Source of the DNA: Oscillatoria sp. FACHB-1407
GTDB lineage: Bacteria; Cyanobacteriota; Cyanobacteriia; Elainellales; Elainellaceae
Assembly (NCBI RefSeq): GCF_014697545.1
Contig: NZ_JACJSA010000009.1
Location: forward strand, 186,001 to 250,000
Length of the DNA stretch: 64,000 bases
Direction: 5' to 3'
A program made the translations under genes and the position numbers. Shown here piece after piece: positions 54,521-63,208 of the stretch. The notes below the pieces were generated by a model. It had not been told where the DNA came from, made no database searches, and saw only the letters and a program-made list of their open reading frames with translations. Within the stretch, counting starts at the first letter, position 1. Each line of letters starts with the position of its first letter.

Positions 54521-57286
54521 ATGATTAAACATCGCAAAAATCAGAAGTTTGTCGCTCGGTTCGCCTCAACCCTGATGCAACGACTGCGAATCAGGCACTT
54601 TCTGCCGTCCTCATGGTTTCGTCGTTCTTTCCTACGCCCGATTCACACTTCCGTTTTTCTCTTCCTCTTTGCCCTACTGGCTGTTGTTGGGGTTACTGCG
54701 CTTCCGGTGACTGCGACGCAGAGTAACCCGGCAACGGAACCTACAACTGCCCCCTCAGGCATCGTGGCGCAAGTCCAACCCTCTGCGGCGGATTTAGAAG
54801 CACGGGGACGGCAGTTATACGAAGCGGGGCAGTTTCAACAGGCTGCAACCGTTCTTCAGCAAGCGGTAGAGCTTTATCGGCAACAGGGTGATGTACTGCG
54901 AGAGGCGATCGCCCTTAGCAACCTGACCCTGTCCTATCAGCAACTAGGAGCCTGGACGGAGGCAAACCAGGCGATCGCTACCAGTCTTGACCGCTTGAAT
55001 GGGGCAACGGCGGAACCGGATCAACCGCTTGTGTTGGCACAGGTGTTAGACATTCAGGGCAGTTTGCAACTGGCACAGGGACAGTCGGAACAGGCACTCG
55101 CCACCTGGGAGCAAGCGGCTGAGCGATATGCTCAGGTAGGTGACTCGGTGGGAGTAGCTCAAAGTACGTTAAACCAGGCGCAGGCGTTACAGGCGTTGGG
55201 CTTGTATCGACGCGCGATCGCGACGCTTGGAGGGCTGGTGCAGTCCCTGGAGAGTCAACCCGATTCACTGACGAAGGTGGCAACGCTACGGAGTTTGGGC
55301 GATGCGCTGCGCGTGGCAGGTGATTTGGAGCAATCGCGCACGGTTTTGCAGCGCAGCCTGACGATCGCTCAACAGTTGCAGCTAACCGAGGCGATCGCCG
55401 AAACCTATTTGAGCCTGGGTAATACGGCACGAGCGCAGGCAGCAGACTATGTGGTCAAACGTCAAAATGAAGAGGCTCAAGCTGATTTCGCCAGTGCGCT
55501 GGAGTTTTATCAACAGGCATCCACTGCCAACTCGATCGCAACCCAGACCCAAAGTCAACTCAATCAATTGAGTTTGCTAATTGAACGACAGCAGTGGTCA
55601 GATGCGCGTGCTCTGGCACCCATCGTACAGCGTCAACTGAACCGTCTCTTGCCAAGCCGCACTGCCATCTATGCCCGCATCAACTTTTCTCAGAGCTTGA
55701 TTAAACTGGCGAATCAAGATACAGGCTCCTCCAGGGATTCAGAATTGATGACGCAAGCAGGACAACAGTTAGCGATCGCCAGTCAGCAGGCAACCAACCT
55801 CCGGGATGAACGGGCGGAAGCGTATGCTTTGGGCAGTTTGGGCGGTTTGTATGAGCAGACCCGGCAATGGGCGATCGCGCAGGAGTTGACCCAAAAAGCT
55901 CTCTTGCTTTCTCAAGCCAGCAATGCCTCTGATATTGCCTATCTCTGGCAGTGGCAGTTGGGGCGATTGCTCAAAGCACAGGACGATCGAGCAGGGGCGA
56001 TCGCCGCTTACACGCAGGCGGTGAATACGTTACAAACCCTGCGAAGTGATCTGGTAGCTATCAATCGCGATGTGCAATTCTCATTCCGGGAGGGGGTTGA
56101 GCCAGTCTATCGGCAACTGGTCGATCTGCTCCTCAAAGGAAATAACGATGCGAAGGCGAATCAGGATGATTTAACCCAGGCTCGCTCCACGCTGGAACTG
56201 TTGCAAATTGCTGAGTTAGACAACTTCTTCCGGGAAGCGTGCCTCGACGCACAATTTCAGCTTGACCAGGTGGTGGATCAAGCCAATCTGCCCTCGGCTA
56301 TCATTTACCCCATCATTCTGCCCGATCGCCTGGAGGTGATTGTCAAATTGCCTCAGCAGCAGGACTTGCAACACTACACTACTGAGGTTCCTCAAACCCA
56401 GGTCGAACGCACCCTCGATACGCTGCGCCAACAACTCACGGCTCCCTACAGTTTCCGCACCCTACAGGGCACCGCACAACAGGTGTATAACTGGTTGATT
56501 CGCCCGATGGAGAGCACCTTGCAGGAGAGTCAGGTCAATACCCTCGTATTTGTGCTGGATGGGGTACTGCGTAACATTCCCATGGCAGCTTTGTTTGATG
56601 GACAGCAATATTTAGTGCAGAAATATGGCATTGCGTTGGCTCCAGGGTTGCAACTCTTTACTCCTCGACCCCTCCCCCCAGAACAGTTACAAGTTTTAGT
56701 GGCGGGATTAAGCGAGTCGCGCTTTGGCTTCTCACCCTTAAATTACGTTGAGACGGAGGTCGAACAAATCCAGACTGAGATTCCCAGTCAGGTGTTGTTT
56801 AACCAGACCTTTACAGCCAACTCGTTTCAAAATGCGATTAATGCCTCTCCCTTCCCGGTGGTACATATTGCTACTCACGGGCAATTTAGCTCTAATGCAG
56901 ACCAGACGTTCATTCTGGCGTGGGATAAGCCTATTAACGTGAACGAACTTAACAGCCTGTTACGTGCTACGGGAACCAATCGACCCGAAGCGATCGAACT
57001 TCTGGTGTTAAGTGCCTGTCAGACGGCAACGGGCGATCGCCGTGCTGCTCTAGGATTAGCCGGAGTGGCGGTTCGAGCGGGAGCACGGAGCACCCTCGCC
57101 TCGCTCTGGAGCCTGGATGATGAATCGGGTGCTGCCTTTATGAGTGAGTTTTATAAACAACTCACCAGTGGTAACATCACCCGCGCCGAGGCAGTCCGTC
57201 AAGCACAGCTTTCGTTGCTGACTAGTAGTCAGTTCCGCCATCCCCGATATTGGGCACCCTATGTCCTCCTGGGAAATTGGCTGTGA
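54521..57286 (+). CDS. Secreted TPR-CHAT protein (caspase-like protease fold)
   Basis: 921 residues. After a basic start, a hydrophobic segment (VFLFLFALLAVVGVTALPVT) serves as signal or anchor. TPR repeats cover about 90-520 (starting AADLEARGRQLYEAGQFQQA). The C-terminal CHAT domain (about 610-921) contains VVHIATHGQFSSNADQTFIL (catalytic His) and LLVLSACQTATGDRRAALGL (catalytic Cys), then GVAVRAGARSTLASLWSLDD. Both catalytic residues are present. It follows TpsA and TpsB in the same direction, an association common in filamentous cyanobacteria, suggesting it processes or senses the adhesin (inference). Confidence 0.92.
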   Translation: MIKHRKNQKFVARFASTLMQRLRIRHFLPSSWFRRSFLRPIHTSVFLFLFALLAVVGVTALPVTATQSNPATEPTTAPSGIVAQVQPSAADLEARGRQLYEAGQFQQAATVLQQAVELYRQQGDVLREAIALSNLTLSYQQLGAWTEANQAIATSLDRLNGATAEPDQPLVLAQVLDIQGSLQLAQGQSEQALATWEQAAERYAQVGDSVGVAQSTLNQAQALQALGLYRRAIATLGGLVQSLESQPDSLTKVATLRSLGDALRVAGDLEQSRTVLQRSLTIAQQLQLTEAIAETYLSLGNTARAQAADYVVKRQNEEAQADFASALEFYQQASTANSIATQTQSQLNQLSLLIERQQWSDARALAPIVQRQLNRLLPSRTAIYARINFSQSLIKLANQDTGSSRDSELMTQAGQQLAIASQQATNLRDERAEAYALGSLGGLYEQTRQWAIAQELTQKALLLSQASNASDIAYLWQWQLGRLLKAQDDRAGAIAAYTQAVNTLQTLRSDLVAINRDVQFSFREGVEPVYRQLVDLLLKGNNDAKANQDDLTQARSTLELLQIAELDNFFREACLDAQFQLDQVVDQANLPSAIIYPIILPDRLEVIVKLPQQQDLQHYTTEVPQTQVERTLDTLRQQLTAPYSFRTLQGTAQQVYNWLIRPMESTLQESQVNTLVFVLDGVLRNIPMAALFDGQQYLVQKYGIALAPGLQLFTPRPLPPEQLQVLVAGLSESRFGFSPLNYVETEVEQIQTEIPSQVLFNQTFTANSFQNAINASPFPVVHIATHGQFSSNADQTFILAWDKPINVNELNSLLRATGTNRPEAIELLVLSACQTATGDRRAALGLAGVAVRAGARSTLASLWSLDDESGAAFMSEFYKQLTSGNITRAEAVRQAQLSLLTSSQFRHPRYWAPYVLLGNWL

Positions 57287-57294
57287 GGTTGAAT

Positions 57295-57772
57295 TAACGT
57301 CAATTCGGGTTAAGCACCTGGCGAATGAATTCGCGGTGGTGTTGCTGATCCAATCTATGAATTTCGTAGGCGCGTTTCGCGAAACGCCCGTATAGCGGTG
57401 TCAGTTTTTGAGAATCATATCCCCATTCAGCAACGCCTTCGCAGCTATGAGAGCGAAGCCTGCTGACGTGGGCTCCGGAAGATGCAGGATTCGACGAACC
57501 GACGCAGGTCGGTTTTGCTCCTATAGCAGTGATTTTATAGCCGTAGCTACATTTGATGGAGCGGAGGCGAGTCAGGAAGCTTTTCCAGCATCCGCTTGAG
57601 CCATTGCCTTTACCTTAAGCTTTCTGACCAAAACTATAGCCCTACGCATATGCATTAGGACATAAGGGGGTGTGGGGGCTGCGCCCCCAGCCAGGGGTTC
57701 CACCCCTGCACCCCGTCTTAACCTTAGTGAGTACTGCTATATATAACCGCCAAAATCCTAATCTCGAACTGT
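57295..57772. repeat. Composite: family A copy 4 interrupted by other repeats
   Basis: The element begins TAACGTCAATTCGGGTTAAG and GGCGAATGAATTCGCGG, then is interrupted by about 100 bases with a GTTGCTGA / TCAGCAAC boundary and a GTAGG hairpin (57366-57393). It resumes with GAGAGCGAAGCC, GATTCGACGAACCGACGCAG and TTTTGCTCCTATAGCAG. A family B copy (57544-57639) and a further GC-rich hairpin element (about 57665-57720) follow before the last family A piece, AACCGCCAAAATCCTAATC. It shows layered insertion over time. No gene is recognised in 57287-57930. Confidence 0.7.
57544..57639 (+). repeat. Dispersed repeat family B, copy 3
   Basis: Contains TAGCTACATTTGATGG, GGCGAGTCAGGAAGC, TTGAGCCATTGCCTTTACC and AAGCTTTCTGACCAAA. 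Inserted within the family A composite. Confidence 0.7.
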
Positions 57773-57815
57773 GGTGTTCTTATACCAGATCAAATGGTGA
57801 TCAAGACAGATGTCG

Positions 57816-57881
57816 GTAGGGGCAGGTTTTGTAGATAAACTCTTGGGTTTGCCGTTAGCAAACCGCTAAACCCGCCCCTAC
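57816..57881. repeat. Long GTAGGGGC-bounded hairpin
   Basis: 66 bases with arms GTAGGGGCAGG / CGCCCCTAC at the outside, plus an inner stem GGGTTTGCCGTTAGCAAACC. It lies downstream of the ccmO stop and may act as terminator of the ccm operon. Confidence 0.55.
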
Positions 57882-57930
57882 GAGCGTCCGCATTTGCAGT
57901 GGAAACCATTTAAAGCGGTATTACTTCAGA

Positions 57931-58743
57931 TTACTCAACCGTCTCATTGGGAGATTTCTGAATCTCGCGTAAATCAGGCAATTCGATTAAGTCTGCCTTT
58001 TCGGCTTGTTTTGTTTCTTCGTGAGCAACCAACTCTTTCTGCGTTTCCTTGATGGTGAGTGGCAACTGCAATGGGGTGAGTTGTTCGATCCAGCAGCTAG
58101 CCAGCGGCAACGAGAGTTCCAGATCGTCCAGTGGTCGAGGGATCACGATAATGCCATGAAGTTCGCCAATGCGTTCTGCTTCGTGCATCCCAGCCTCGAT
58201 CGCCACGGCGACATCGGAGACACGACCCCGGATAATGGCAGTACACAGACCATCCCCAATCATTTCATAGGCAGCCAGGTTAACATCGGCTGCTTTGAGC
58301 ATGGCATCAGCCGCCCCAACCATTGCCGGAAAGCCGCGTGTTTCTAACAGCCCGATCGCCTGATTGCTGAGTTTACTAAATCCCTGTTGTTGAACGATCT
58401 CAGCCATGCGGCTACTGATCGGTAAGACAACCTCTAAGTTAGGCATGGGGCGCGGAATGATGGTGTGGGAAACCAACTGCCCAAACTGTTCAGCCGTTTC
58501 TGCGCCCACCTGAACAGCAATGCGGACATCTGCAATGTTGCCTCGTACAACCGCTGTACAATGTCCGCTTCCCGTTTTTTCAAACCCAATTAACGTCACC
58601 CCCGACGCTTTGAGCATGGTGTCCGCCGTACCGACGATCGCCGGAAAACTTTGTGTAGACACCATGCCAATCGCAGTACCACTGAGGCTATGCGATCGCC
58701 CTTCTCCTGAATTTTGCCGAGTTGTGGTCTGGTTAGGTTCCAT
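57931..58743 (-). CDS. ccmO: Carboxysome shell protein CcmO (tandem BMC domains)
   Basis: 270 residues. Two BMC (Pf00936-type) domains in tandem: about 22-115 (AIGMVSTQSFPAIVGTADTM and TAVVRGNIADVRIAVQVG) and about 128-215 (AIGLLETRGFPAMVGAADAM and TAIIRGRVSDVAVAIEAG). They form pseudohexameric trimers in the carboxysome facets or edges. A charged C-terminal tail (QKELVAHEETKQAEKADLIE) is extra. Here ccmO remains in the main ccm operon, the last of six co-directional genes, 18 bases after ccmN. Confidence 0.95.
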   Translation of the reverse strand: MEPNQTTTRQNSGEGRSHSLSGTAIGMVSTQSFPAIVGTADTMLKASGVTLIGFEKTGSGHCTAVVRGNIADVRIAVQVGAETAEQFGQLVSHTIIPRPMPNLEVVLPISSRMAEIVQQQGFSKLSNQAIGLLETRGFPAMVGAADAMLKAADVNLAAYEMIGDGLCTAIIRGRVSDVAVAIEAGMHEAERIGELHGIIVIPRPLDDLELSLPLASCWIEQLTPLQLPLTIKETQKELVAHEETKQAEKADLIELPDLREIQKSPNETVE

Positions 58744-58761
58744 GAGGCTCTCCGTTTCCCA

Positions 58762-59433
58762 TCACTCTGGTGCTTGATTCAATGCAGAAGTCGTCTGGTT
58801 CAACGGCTGATTCAGAGATTGCCGATGGGGAAAAAGAGATGCCATCAATGTGTTGAAAGCGTCTAATCCATAAACCGTAGGCTTGGCAGCTGTATCGGGC
58901 TGGGTTGGTTGCGACTGTGCCCCATTAGGCTCAGACGAGTCCACTGGTTCCCCTTCCGGTTCCACGAGGTCAGATGATGTTTCTTCCAAAGAGCTATGCT
59001 CATTCGAGTTACCTTCATCCAAGCTGGCTACTGCCAACTCAGATTCAGATTCACTCGACTCAGATTCACTCGACGGCAGCTGTCGGCTGCGATCGCCCAT
59101 GAGCGTCTCCGGAGGAATCACCTGTCCCGATTCGACACAACCATTCAAAATGGTGGTCATTGACCCAATACAGGCATTTGCTCCAATCTTACCACTGCCG
59201 ACTAGCAGCACACCACTGCCCAGACAGGCATTGACCTCGATCGTCAAATCCCCTTCGTAGGCATGCAAAATGGAACCCGCCCCAATGGAGACTCCCGCCG
59301 CAATCATCAGACGGGCGCCTGGATCAGCCTGAAGCAGCACACCAGGGGCGATCGCTGCGCTCGGATGAACGGTCACATCTCCCCGAATCGAGAAGTGTAG
59401 CTCGCTCATCAATTGCGGTTGCGGCAATAGCAT
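58762..59433 (-). CDS. ccmN: Carboxysome assembly protein CcmN
   Basis: 223 residues. An N-terminal left-handed beta-helix (hexapeptide repeats: GDVTVHPSAAIAPGVLLQAD, IEVNACLGSGVLLVGSGKIG), a Ser/Glu-rich linker (DNA tandem TCAGATTCACTCGA near 59040-59075) and a C-terminal amphipathic encapsulation peptide (VYGLDAFNTLMASLFPHRQ) that binds shell CcmK proteins. CcmN bridges CcmM to the shell during beta-carboxysome assembly. The start MLLPQPQL matches the family; an internal ATG at 59409 is possible. Confidence 0.95.
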   Translation of the reverse strand: MLLPQPQLMSELHFSIRGDVTVHPSAAIAPGVLLQADPGARLMIAAGVSIGAGSILHAYEGDLTIEVNACLGSGVLLVGSGKIGANACIGSMTTILNGCVESGQVIPPETLMGDRSRQLPSSESESSESESELAVASLDEGNSNEHSSLEETSSDLVEPEGEPVDSSEPNGAQSQPTQPDTAAKPTVYGLDAFNTLMASLFPHRQSLNQPLNQTTSALNQAPE

Positions 59434-59466
59434 TGCTCGGAGTTAGCGATGGGGGTACCCCAATAT

Positions 59467-60450
59467 CTACGGACGTTGAACAATGACCTCGCTCACGCGG
59501 CGTTTTGATTTTGTATCAATGCCAATGAGCCGGACATATTCGCCTTTGTGATCCGCCATGCAAGATTCCAAAGCGGCAAATACATCTGAGTCGCGCGTGC
59601 TATTGATTGCACCGCAACTTGTCCAGGAACTAGTCTGGAACCGTCGATTATCTGCGTGTTCCATGCCAATGCGATAACCCTGGCTCAACAATTGGCGAAC
59701 TTGAGATACCACCTCTGGGCTCAATCGAGCATTGCCAGAGGAAGCCACAGGGCTGGACTGAGCATTAGAGCTATAGCTGCTGCTTGTGCTGCTGGGGGAA
59801 CTGCTCGGTTCTGCAATGACCCGTCCGTTAGGACGTTGAACGATCATTTCTCCCACCCGTCGCTTGGATTTGGTGTCAATGCCAAATACGCGCACATATT
59901 CGCCTGCGTGCTCCGCCATACACCGCTCTAGAGCGGCGATCGCATCAGAGTCACGGCTAGAGGTGATAGGCGGGCAACTCTGCCAAGAACTGGTTTGGAA
60001 ACGGCGTGCATCCGCGTGTTCCATGCCAATGCGATAGCCCTGCGCGAGGAACTGACGGATCTGAGCCGCAACATCACCGTTAGCTTGTCCGCCACCAGAA
60101 GAGTGACTGGAGCTAGATTTGACGCTGGGAGAGGTATAAGTGGATGGAGAAGGCGACTTCCCGTTCGATGAGTTACCACCGGGTCGTTGCACAATCAACT
60201 CTGAGACGCGCCGCTTCGACTTGGTGTCAATCCCAAACAAACGAACATACTCACCGCTGTGCTCGTTCAGACAAGCTTCTAATGCATTGAGTACTTCGGA
60301 GTCACGGGTCGAGGCGATCGGAGTGCAGCTCTTCCACGAACTGGTTTGAAACCGTCGTGCGTCGGCATGCTCCGTCCCAATTCGATATCCGCTAGCAAGC
60401 AGTTGACGTACCTGTTGAACGACTTCTGAATCTAAATGTGAGTTTTGCAT
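59467..60450 (-). promoter_or_regulatory. Candidate internal translation start for short CcmM (M35-like)
   Basis: An in-frame ATG at 60450, codon 235, sits just before SSUL1 ([18 protein letters not shown]), with AGGA about nine bases upstream. Translation from it would give a 327-residue protein with only the three SSUL domains, about the size of the short CcmM isoform known from other beta-cyanobacteria. Confidence 0.5.
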
Positions 60451-61152
60451 TTGATTGGCATCCTGGCTATAACGATCGGAACTAGAGGTTTCATTAGCAT
60501 TGCCCGTCTTACGAGTGGCAGATGGAGAAGAGACAACCTGCTCAGTGGGCTGATAGCCCCGTAACCTATCGGTTGCACCAGCCAATTGACTGGCGAATTT
60601 AAGATCGACGGACTGAACGTCGGGCAGGCGATCGGCTTGCTGCTGCGTTGTAATGACGGAACCGGAAGGCACAAACTTGCCAGGTGGAATCTCCACATCC
60701 TGAATCAGCACATGCATCATCACAATGCTTCCTTGACCCACCCGCGCATTAAAAACGGTGGAGCGAAAGCCAATAAAACAGTTGTCGCCAATGTAAGCCG
60801 GACCATGAATCAAAGCCATATGGGTGATTGATACACTGTCCCCAATCCATACGGAATAGGGTTTTTGATCATCTCCCAAAACACGACCTTGCTCTAAGCC
60901 GTGAATCACAGCCCCATCTTGGATACTGCTGCCATCGCCAACATAAAACGGACCGCCCTGGTCATCCTGCACAAAACTTCCAGGGGCAATAGATACATTC
61001 GCACCTACATGAACATTTCCCTGAAGAACGGTCCCATGGGAGACTTTCCCAGAGGCATCTGCAGGGGGTTGTGTATAGGCGGAGTCATTTGCTTTCGGCT
61101 GCACTGAACTCCTCAATTGGGTCGGTGGAGCAGCCGAGCCACGGACTACCAT
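59467..61152 (-). CDS. ccmM: Carboxysome scaffold CcmM (gamma-CA-like plus three SSUL domains)
   Basis: 561 residues. A gamma-carbonic-anhydrase-like beta-helix domain at about 35-190 includes [12 protein letters not shown] and [20 protein letters not shown], supplying three candidate zinc His. Three Rubisco-small-subunit-like (SSUL) repeats follow at about 240-325, 358-440 and 475-561. Each has [19 protein letters not shown], a Cys pair (SSWKSC ... ALEAC, repeated) and [15 protein letters not shown]. The SSUL repeats condense Rubisco, and the Cys pairs are the known redox-sensitive positions. I see no Cys pair just after the anhydrase domain. An internal start may give the short form (see 59467-60450). 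Confidence 0.96.
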   Translation of the reverse strand: MVVRGSAAPPTQLRSSVQPKANDSAYTQPPADASGKVSHGTVLQGNVHVGANVSIAPGSFVQDDQGGPFYVGDGSSIQDGAVIHGLEQGRVLGDDQKPYSVWIGDSVSITHMALIHGPAYIGDNCFIGFRSTVFNARVGQGSIVMMHVLIQDVEIPPGKFVPSGSVITTQQQADRLPDVQSVDLKFASQLAGATDRLRGYQPTEQVVSSPSATRKTGNANETSSSDRYSQDANQMQNSHLDSEVVQQVRQLLASGYRIGTEHADARRFQTSSWKSCTPIASTRDSEVLNALEACLNEHSGEYVRLFGIDTKSKRRVSELIVQRPGGNSSNGKSPSPSTYTSPSVKSSSSHSSGGGQANGDVAAQIRQFLAQGYRIGMEHADARRFQTSSWQSCPPITSSRDSDAIAALERCMAEHAGEYVRVFGIDTKSKRRVGEMIVQRPNGRVIAEPSSSPSSTSSSYSSNAQSSPVASSGNARLSPEVVSQVRQLLSQGYRIGMEHADNRRFQTSSWTSCGAINSTRDSDVFAALESCMADHKGEYVRLIGIDTKSKRRVSEVIVQRP

Positions 61153-61206
61153 AAATTTGTTTCTCCTGGCTGGACATGCGATATGGCAACCTCAAACCAT
61201 ATCGCC

Positions 61207-61509
61207 TTAGCGATCTTGATCCCGCTTTCGGTAGAGGAGGTGATTATCGAAACTGACCGTATCGATAATGCCAATTACGAGGGCATCAAGAGGACGACTT
61301 TCACCACCGGGGGTTTGGCGAGCAGCACTACCTCGGCTCACCAATACCCACTCGTCAATCCCTGCCCCGACCGTATCAGCAGCAACCTCATATTCTGGTA
61401 GAGGTTGTCCCTCCTCATTGAGCAGTTGTACCAACAGGAACTTAACCCCTCTGAGGGTTGGTTCCTTTTGGGTACTGACTACTGTGCCGCATACTCTGGC
61501 AATTTGCAT
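61207..61509 (-). CDS. ccmL: Carboxysome vertex protein CcmL
   Basis: 100 residues, EutN/CcmL family, forming pentamers that cap the icosahedral vertices. Starts MQIARVCGTVVSTQKEPTLR and contains LVQLLNEEGQPLPEYEVAAD and VGAGIDEWVLVSRGSAAR. It lies six bases after ccmK1 and 54 bases before ccmM in the operon. Confidence 0.97.
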   Translation of the reverse strand: MQIARVCGTVVSTQKEPTLRGVKFLLVQLLNEEGQPLPEYEVAADTVGAGIDEWVLVSRGSAARQTPGGESRPLDALVIGIIDTVSFDNHLLYRKRDQDR

Positions 61510-61515
61510 CAGATC

Positions 61516-61857
61516 TTAGGAGCGGCTAATCGGGCGGATACCACTGACGCTCTCGCGGAACGCTTCAACGGCTTCGGTGTAACGAATAGGGAGAACATAC
61601 TCCAGGTTTTCGTGGGGGCGAGCGATGATGTGGGTTGACAACACCTGTCCACCATTGACTCGCTTCACGTTTTCAATCCCTGCGGCAACAGACGCTTGCA
61701 CTTCAGAGACATCGCCCCGAACGATGACAGTAACGCGACCGCTACCAATCTTTTCATATCCAACGAGGGTAACGCGAGCTGCCTTAACCATCGCGTCTGC
61801 TGCTTCTACAACAGCAGGGAAACCTAGCGTTTCTACCATTCCAACTGCAATTGCCAT
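61516..61857 (-). CDS. ccmK1: Carboxysome shell hexamer protein CcmK1
   Basis: 113 residues from ATG 61857, which has GGGAGA about eight bases upstream, chosen over an upstream in-frame start at 61875. Single BMC domain: [40 protein letters not shown], pore-facing GSGRVT and [16 protein letters not shown]. The extended C-terminus ([15 protein letters not shown]) distinguishes it from the neighbouring shorter CcmK2. Forms the facets of the shell. Confidence 0.95.
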   Translation of the reverse strand: MAIAVGMVETLGFPAVVEAADAMVKAARVTLVGYEKIGSGRVTVIVRGDVSEVQASVAAGIENVKRVNGGQVLSTHIIARPHENLEYVLPIRYTEAVEAFRESVSGIRPISRS

Positions 61858-61910
61858 TTGAGTTCTCCCTTCCAATATCGATAAACAGTTTTGACAATCA
61901 AATCAGCATT

Positions 61911-61930
61911 GGTTTAGCACTCGCTAAACC
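61911..61930. promoter_or_regulatory. Perfect hairpin between ccmK2 and ccmK1
   Basis: GGTTTAGC, loop ACTC, GCTAAACC. It sits in the 115-base gap between the two shell genes. With no T-run it is more likely an mRNA stability or processing element than a full terminator, and could raise CcmK2 over downstream products. Confidence 0.6.
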
Positions 61931-61972
61931 GTTACTCTTAAACCGTCACCCTAACCCAGACTGGGTGAGTGA

Positions 61973-62281
61973 CTACGAACGGAACTGCTCTACCGCTTCC
62001 GTATAGCGGATGGGTAGAACAAACTCCAAGTTTTCATGGGGGCGGGCAATGATATGTGTAGACAACACTTCACCACCGTTGACCCGCTTCACGTTTTCAA
62101 TGCCTGCTGCGACAGACGCCTGTACTTCAGATACATCACCGCGCACAATAACTGTGACGCGACCACTACCAATCTTTTCGTATCCCACAAGGGTGACACG
62201 GGCAGCCTTAACCATGGCATCCGCTGCCTCAACCACGGCAGGAAAGCCGCGAGTTTCAATCATTCCAACAGCAATTGGCAT
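61973..62281 (-). CDS. ccmK2: Carboxysome shell hexamer protein CcmK2
   Basis: 102 residues, single BMC domain, first gene of the ccm operon. [20 protein letters not shown], then the same core as CcmK1 up to [20 protein letters not shown], ending RS. It is the major facet protein. ATG 62281 is preceded by AGGAGA nine to ten bases upstream. The approximately 93% identical core with CcmK1 indicates a recent or gene-converted duplication. Confidence 0.96.
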   Translation of the reverse strand: MPIAVGMIETRGFPAVVEAADAMVKAARVTLVGYEKIGSGRVTVIVRGDVSEVQASVAAGIENVKRVNGGEVLSTHIIARPHENLEFVLPIRYTEAVEQFRS

Positions 62282-63208
62282 TTCTCTATCTCCTGCAAGA
62301 GATCCTGACTATGCGAAAAACTTTGCCTGAAAATTTCGACGGGAAACGTCAATTATTAATCTTCAGAAAAGCACCTTAGAATTCCCATGTTAAGAATACA
62401 GGTGGCGCGATCGCTTTGGCAACATAAACCGAGGTGATTGTTTCTAATAACAAGCATAACTCCAAACTATACCTGTGTCTCAGGTAATTACATCAATTAT
62501 CAAATTTCTAGTAAAAATGCTTCCCTTAATTAGATGGAATAAATATCAATTCAACGCACAAAGTAAGGGCATTGTTTTAACATTATGATTGCCTTGAAAC
62601 TCACCAATGCCAAGGCTCACCGTCATTCTAAAGATAGCTTTGCGAAGCCCAATATGCGAGAGTAATCAATCCTTAATCAACAGCGCGGAACTTTAATATA
62701 TGTGTTTTGAGATGTAATTAATCAATGAGAAATGCTGCTTAGATATCCTATAAAAGACGTTTGCCAGGAGCAGCATTGAGAATAAAGATAATTTTAAATC
62801 ATACCACTGATAAGTAAGAGTTTATAACTTCCATTTTCTCTCAACATTAAGTTAGTCTCCTCAACATTTAGCCAGCTATTTTAGGCAGAGTTGTCAACTT
62901 GCAATAAAACAAATCATTCACTGATGAGTTGACATTATTTATCAGATAAGAAAACTTAAGATGAGTTACAACTCTATACAATGCATAAAAGTATGTAAAT
63001 GGGCTACGATGACTTAACTCTAGGTTGGCTGTAAGATAAGAATCACTTGCAGGTCCGTTAGGGGTATTTAATCAAATCGTTGTTACCACATTGGAGTGAC
63101 CCGTTTAGGTCTCACTCCGTTTAGAGCAGGTTGAAAGCTGTTTCACCGCTCTTTTGATGTTTTGATTTGGAAAACACTATAAGGAAACTTTTTTAGGATA
63201 AAGCCGCG
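62282..63208. promoter_or_regulatory. Divergent control region between ccm operon and ndhF3
   Basis: About 930 bases, AT-rich, no supported gene. It must hold promoters for both the carboxysome operon and ndhF3, which respond to inorganic carbon in cyanobacteria (usually via LysR regulators CcmR/CmpR). A hairpin, GGAGTGACC / GGTCTCACTCC, lies at 63093-63118. I cannot place LysR T-N11-A sites with confidence. Confidence 0.5.

Noticed and set aside
54222-54532. Minus-strand frames through the TTGACGA repeat tract
   Set aside because: Low-complexity translation (GVRGQSSIVN-type repeats) from simple DNA repeats, with no start signal.
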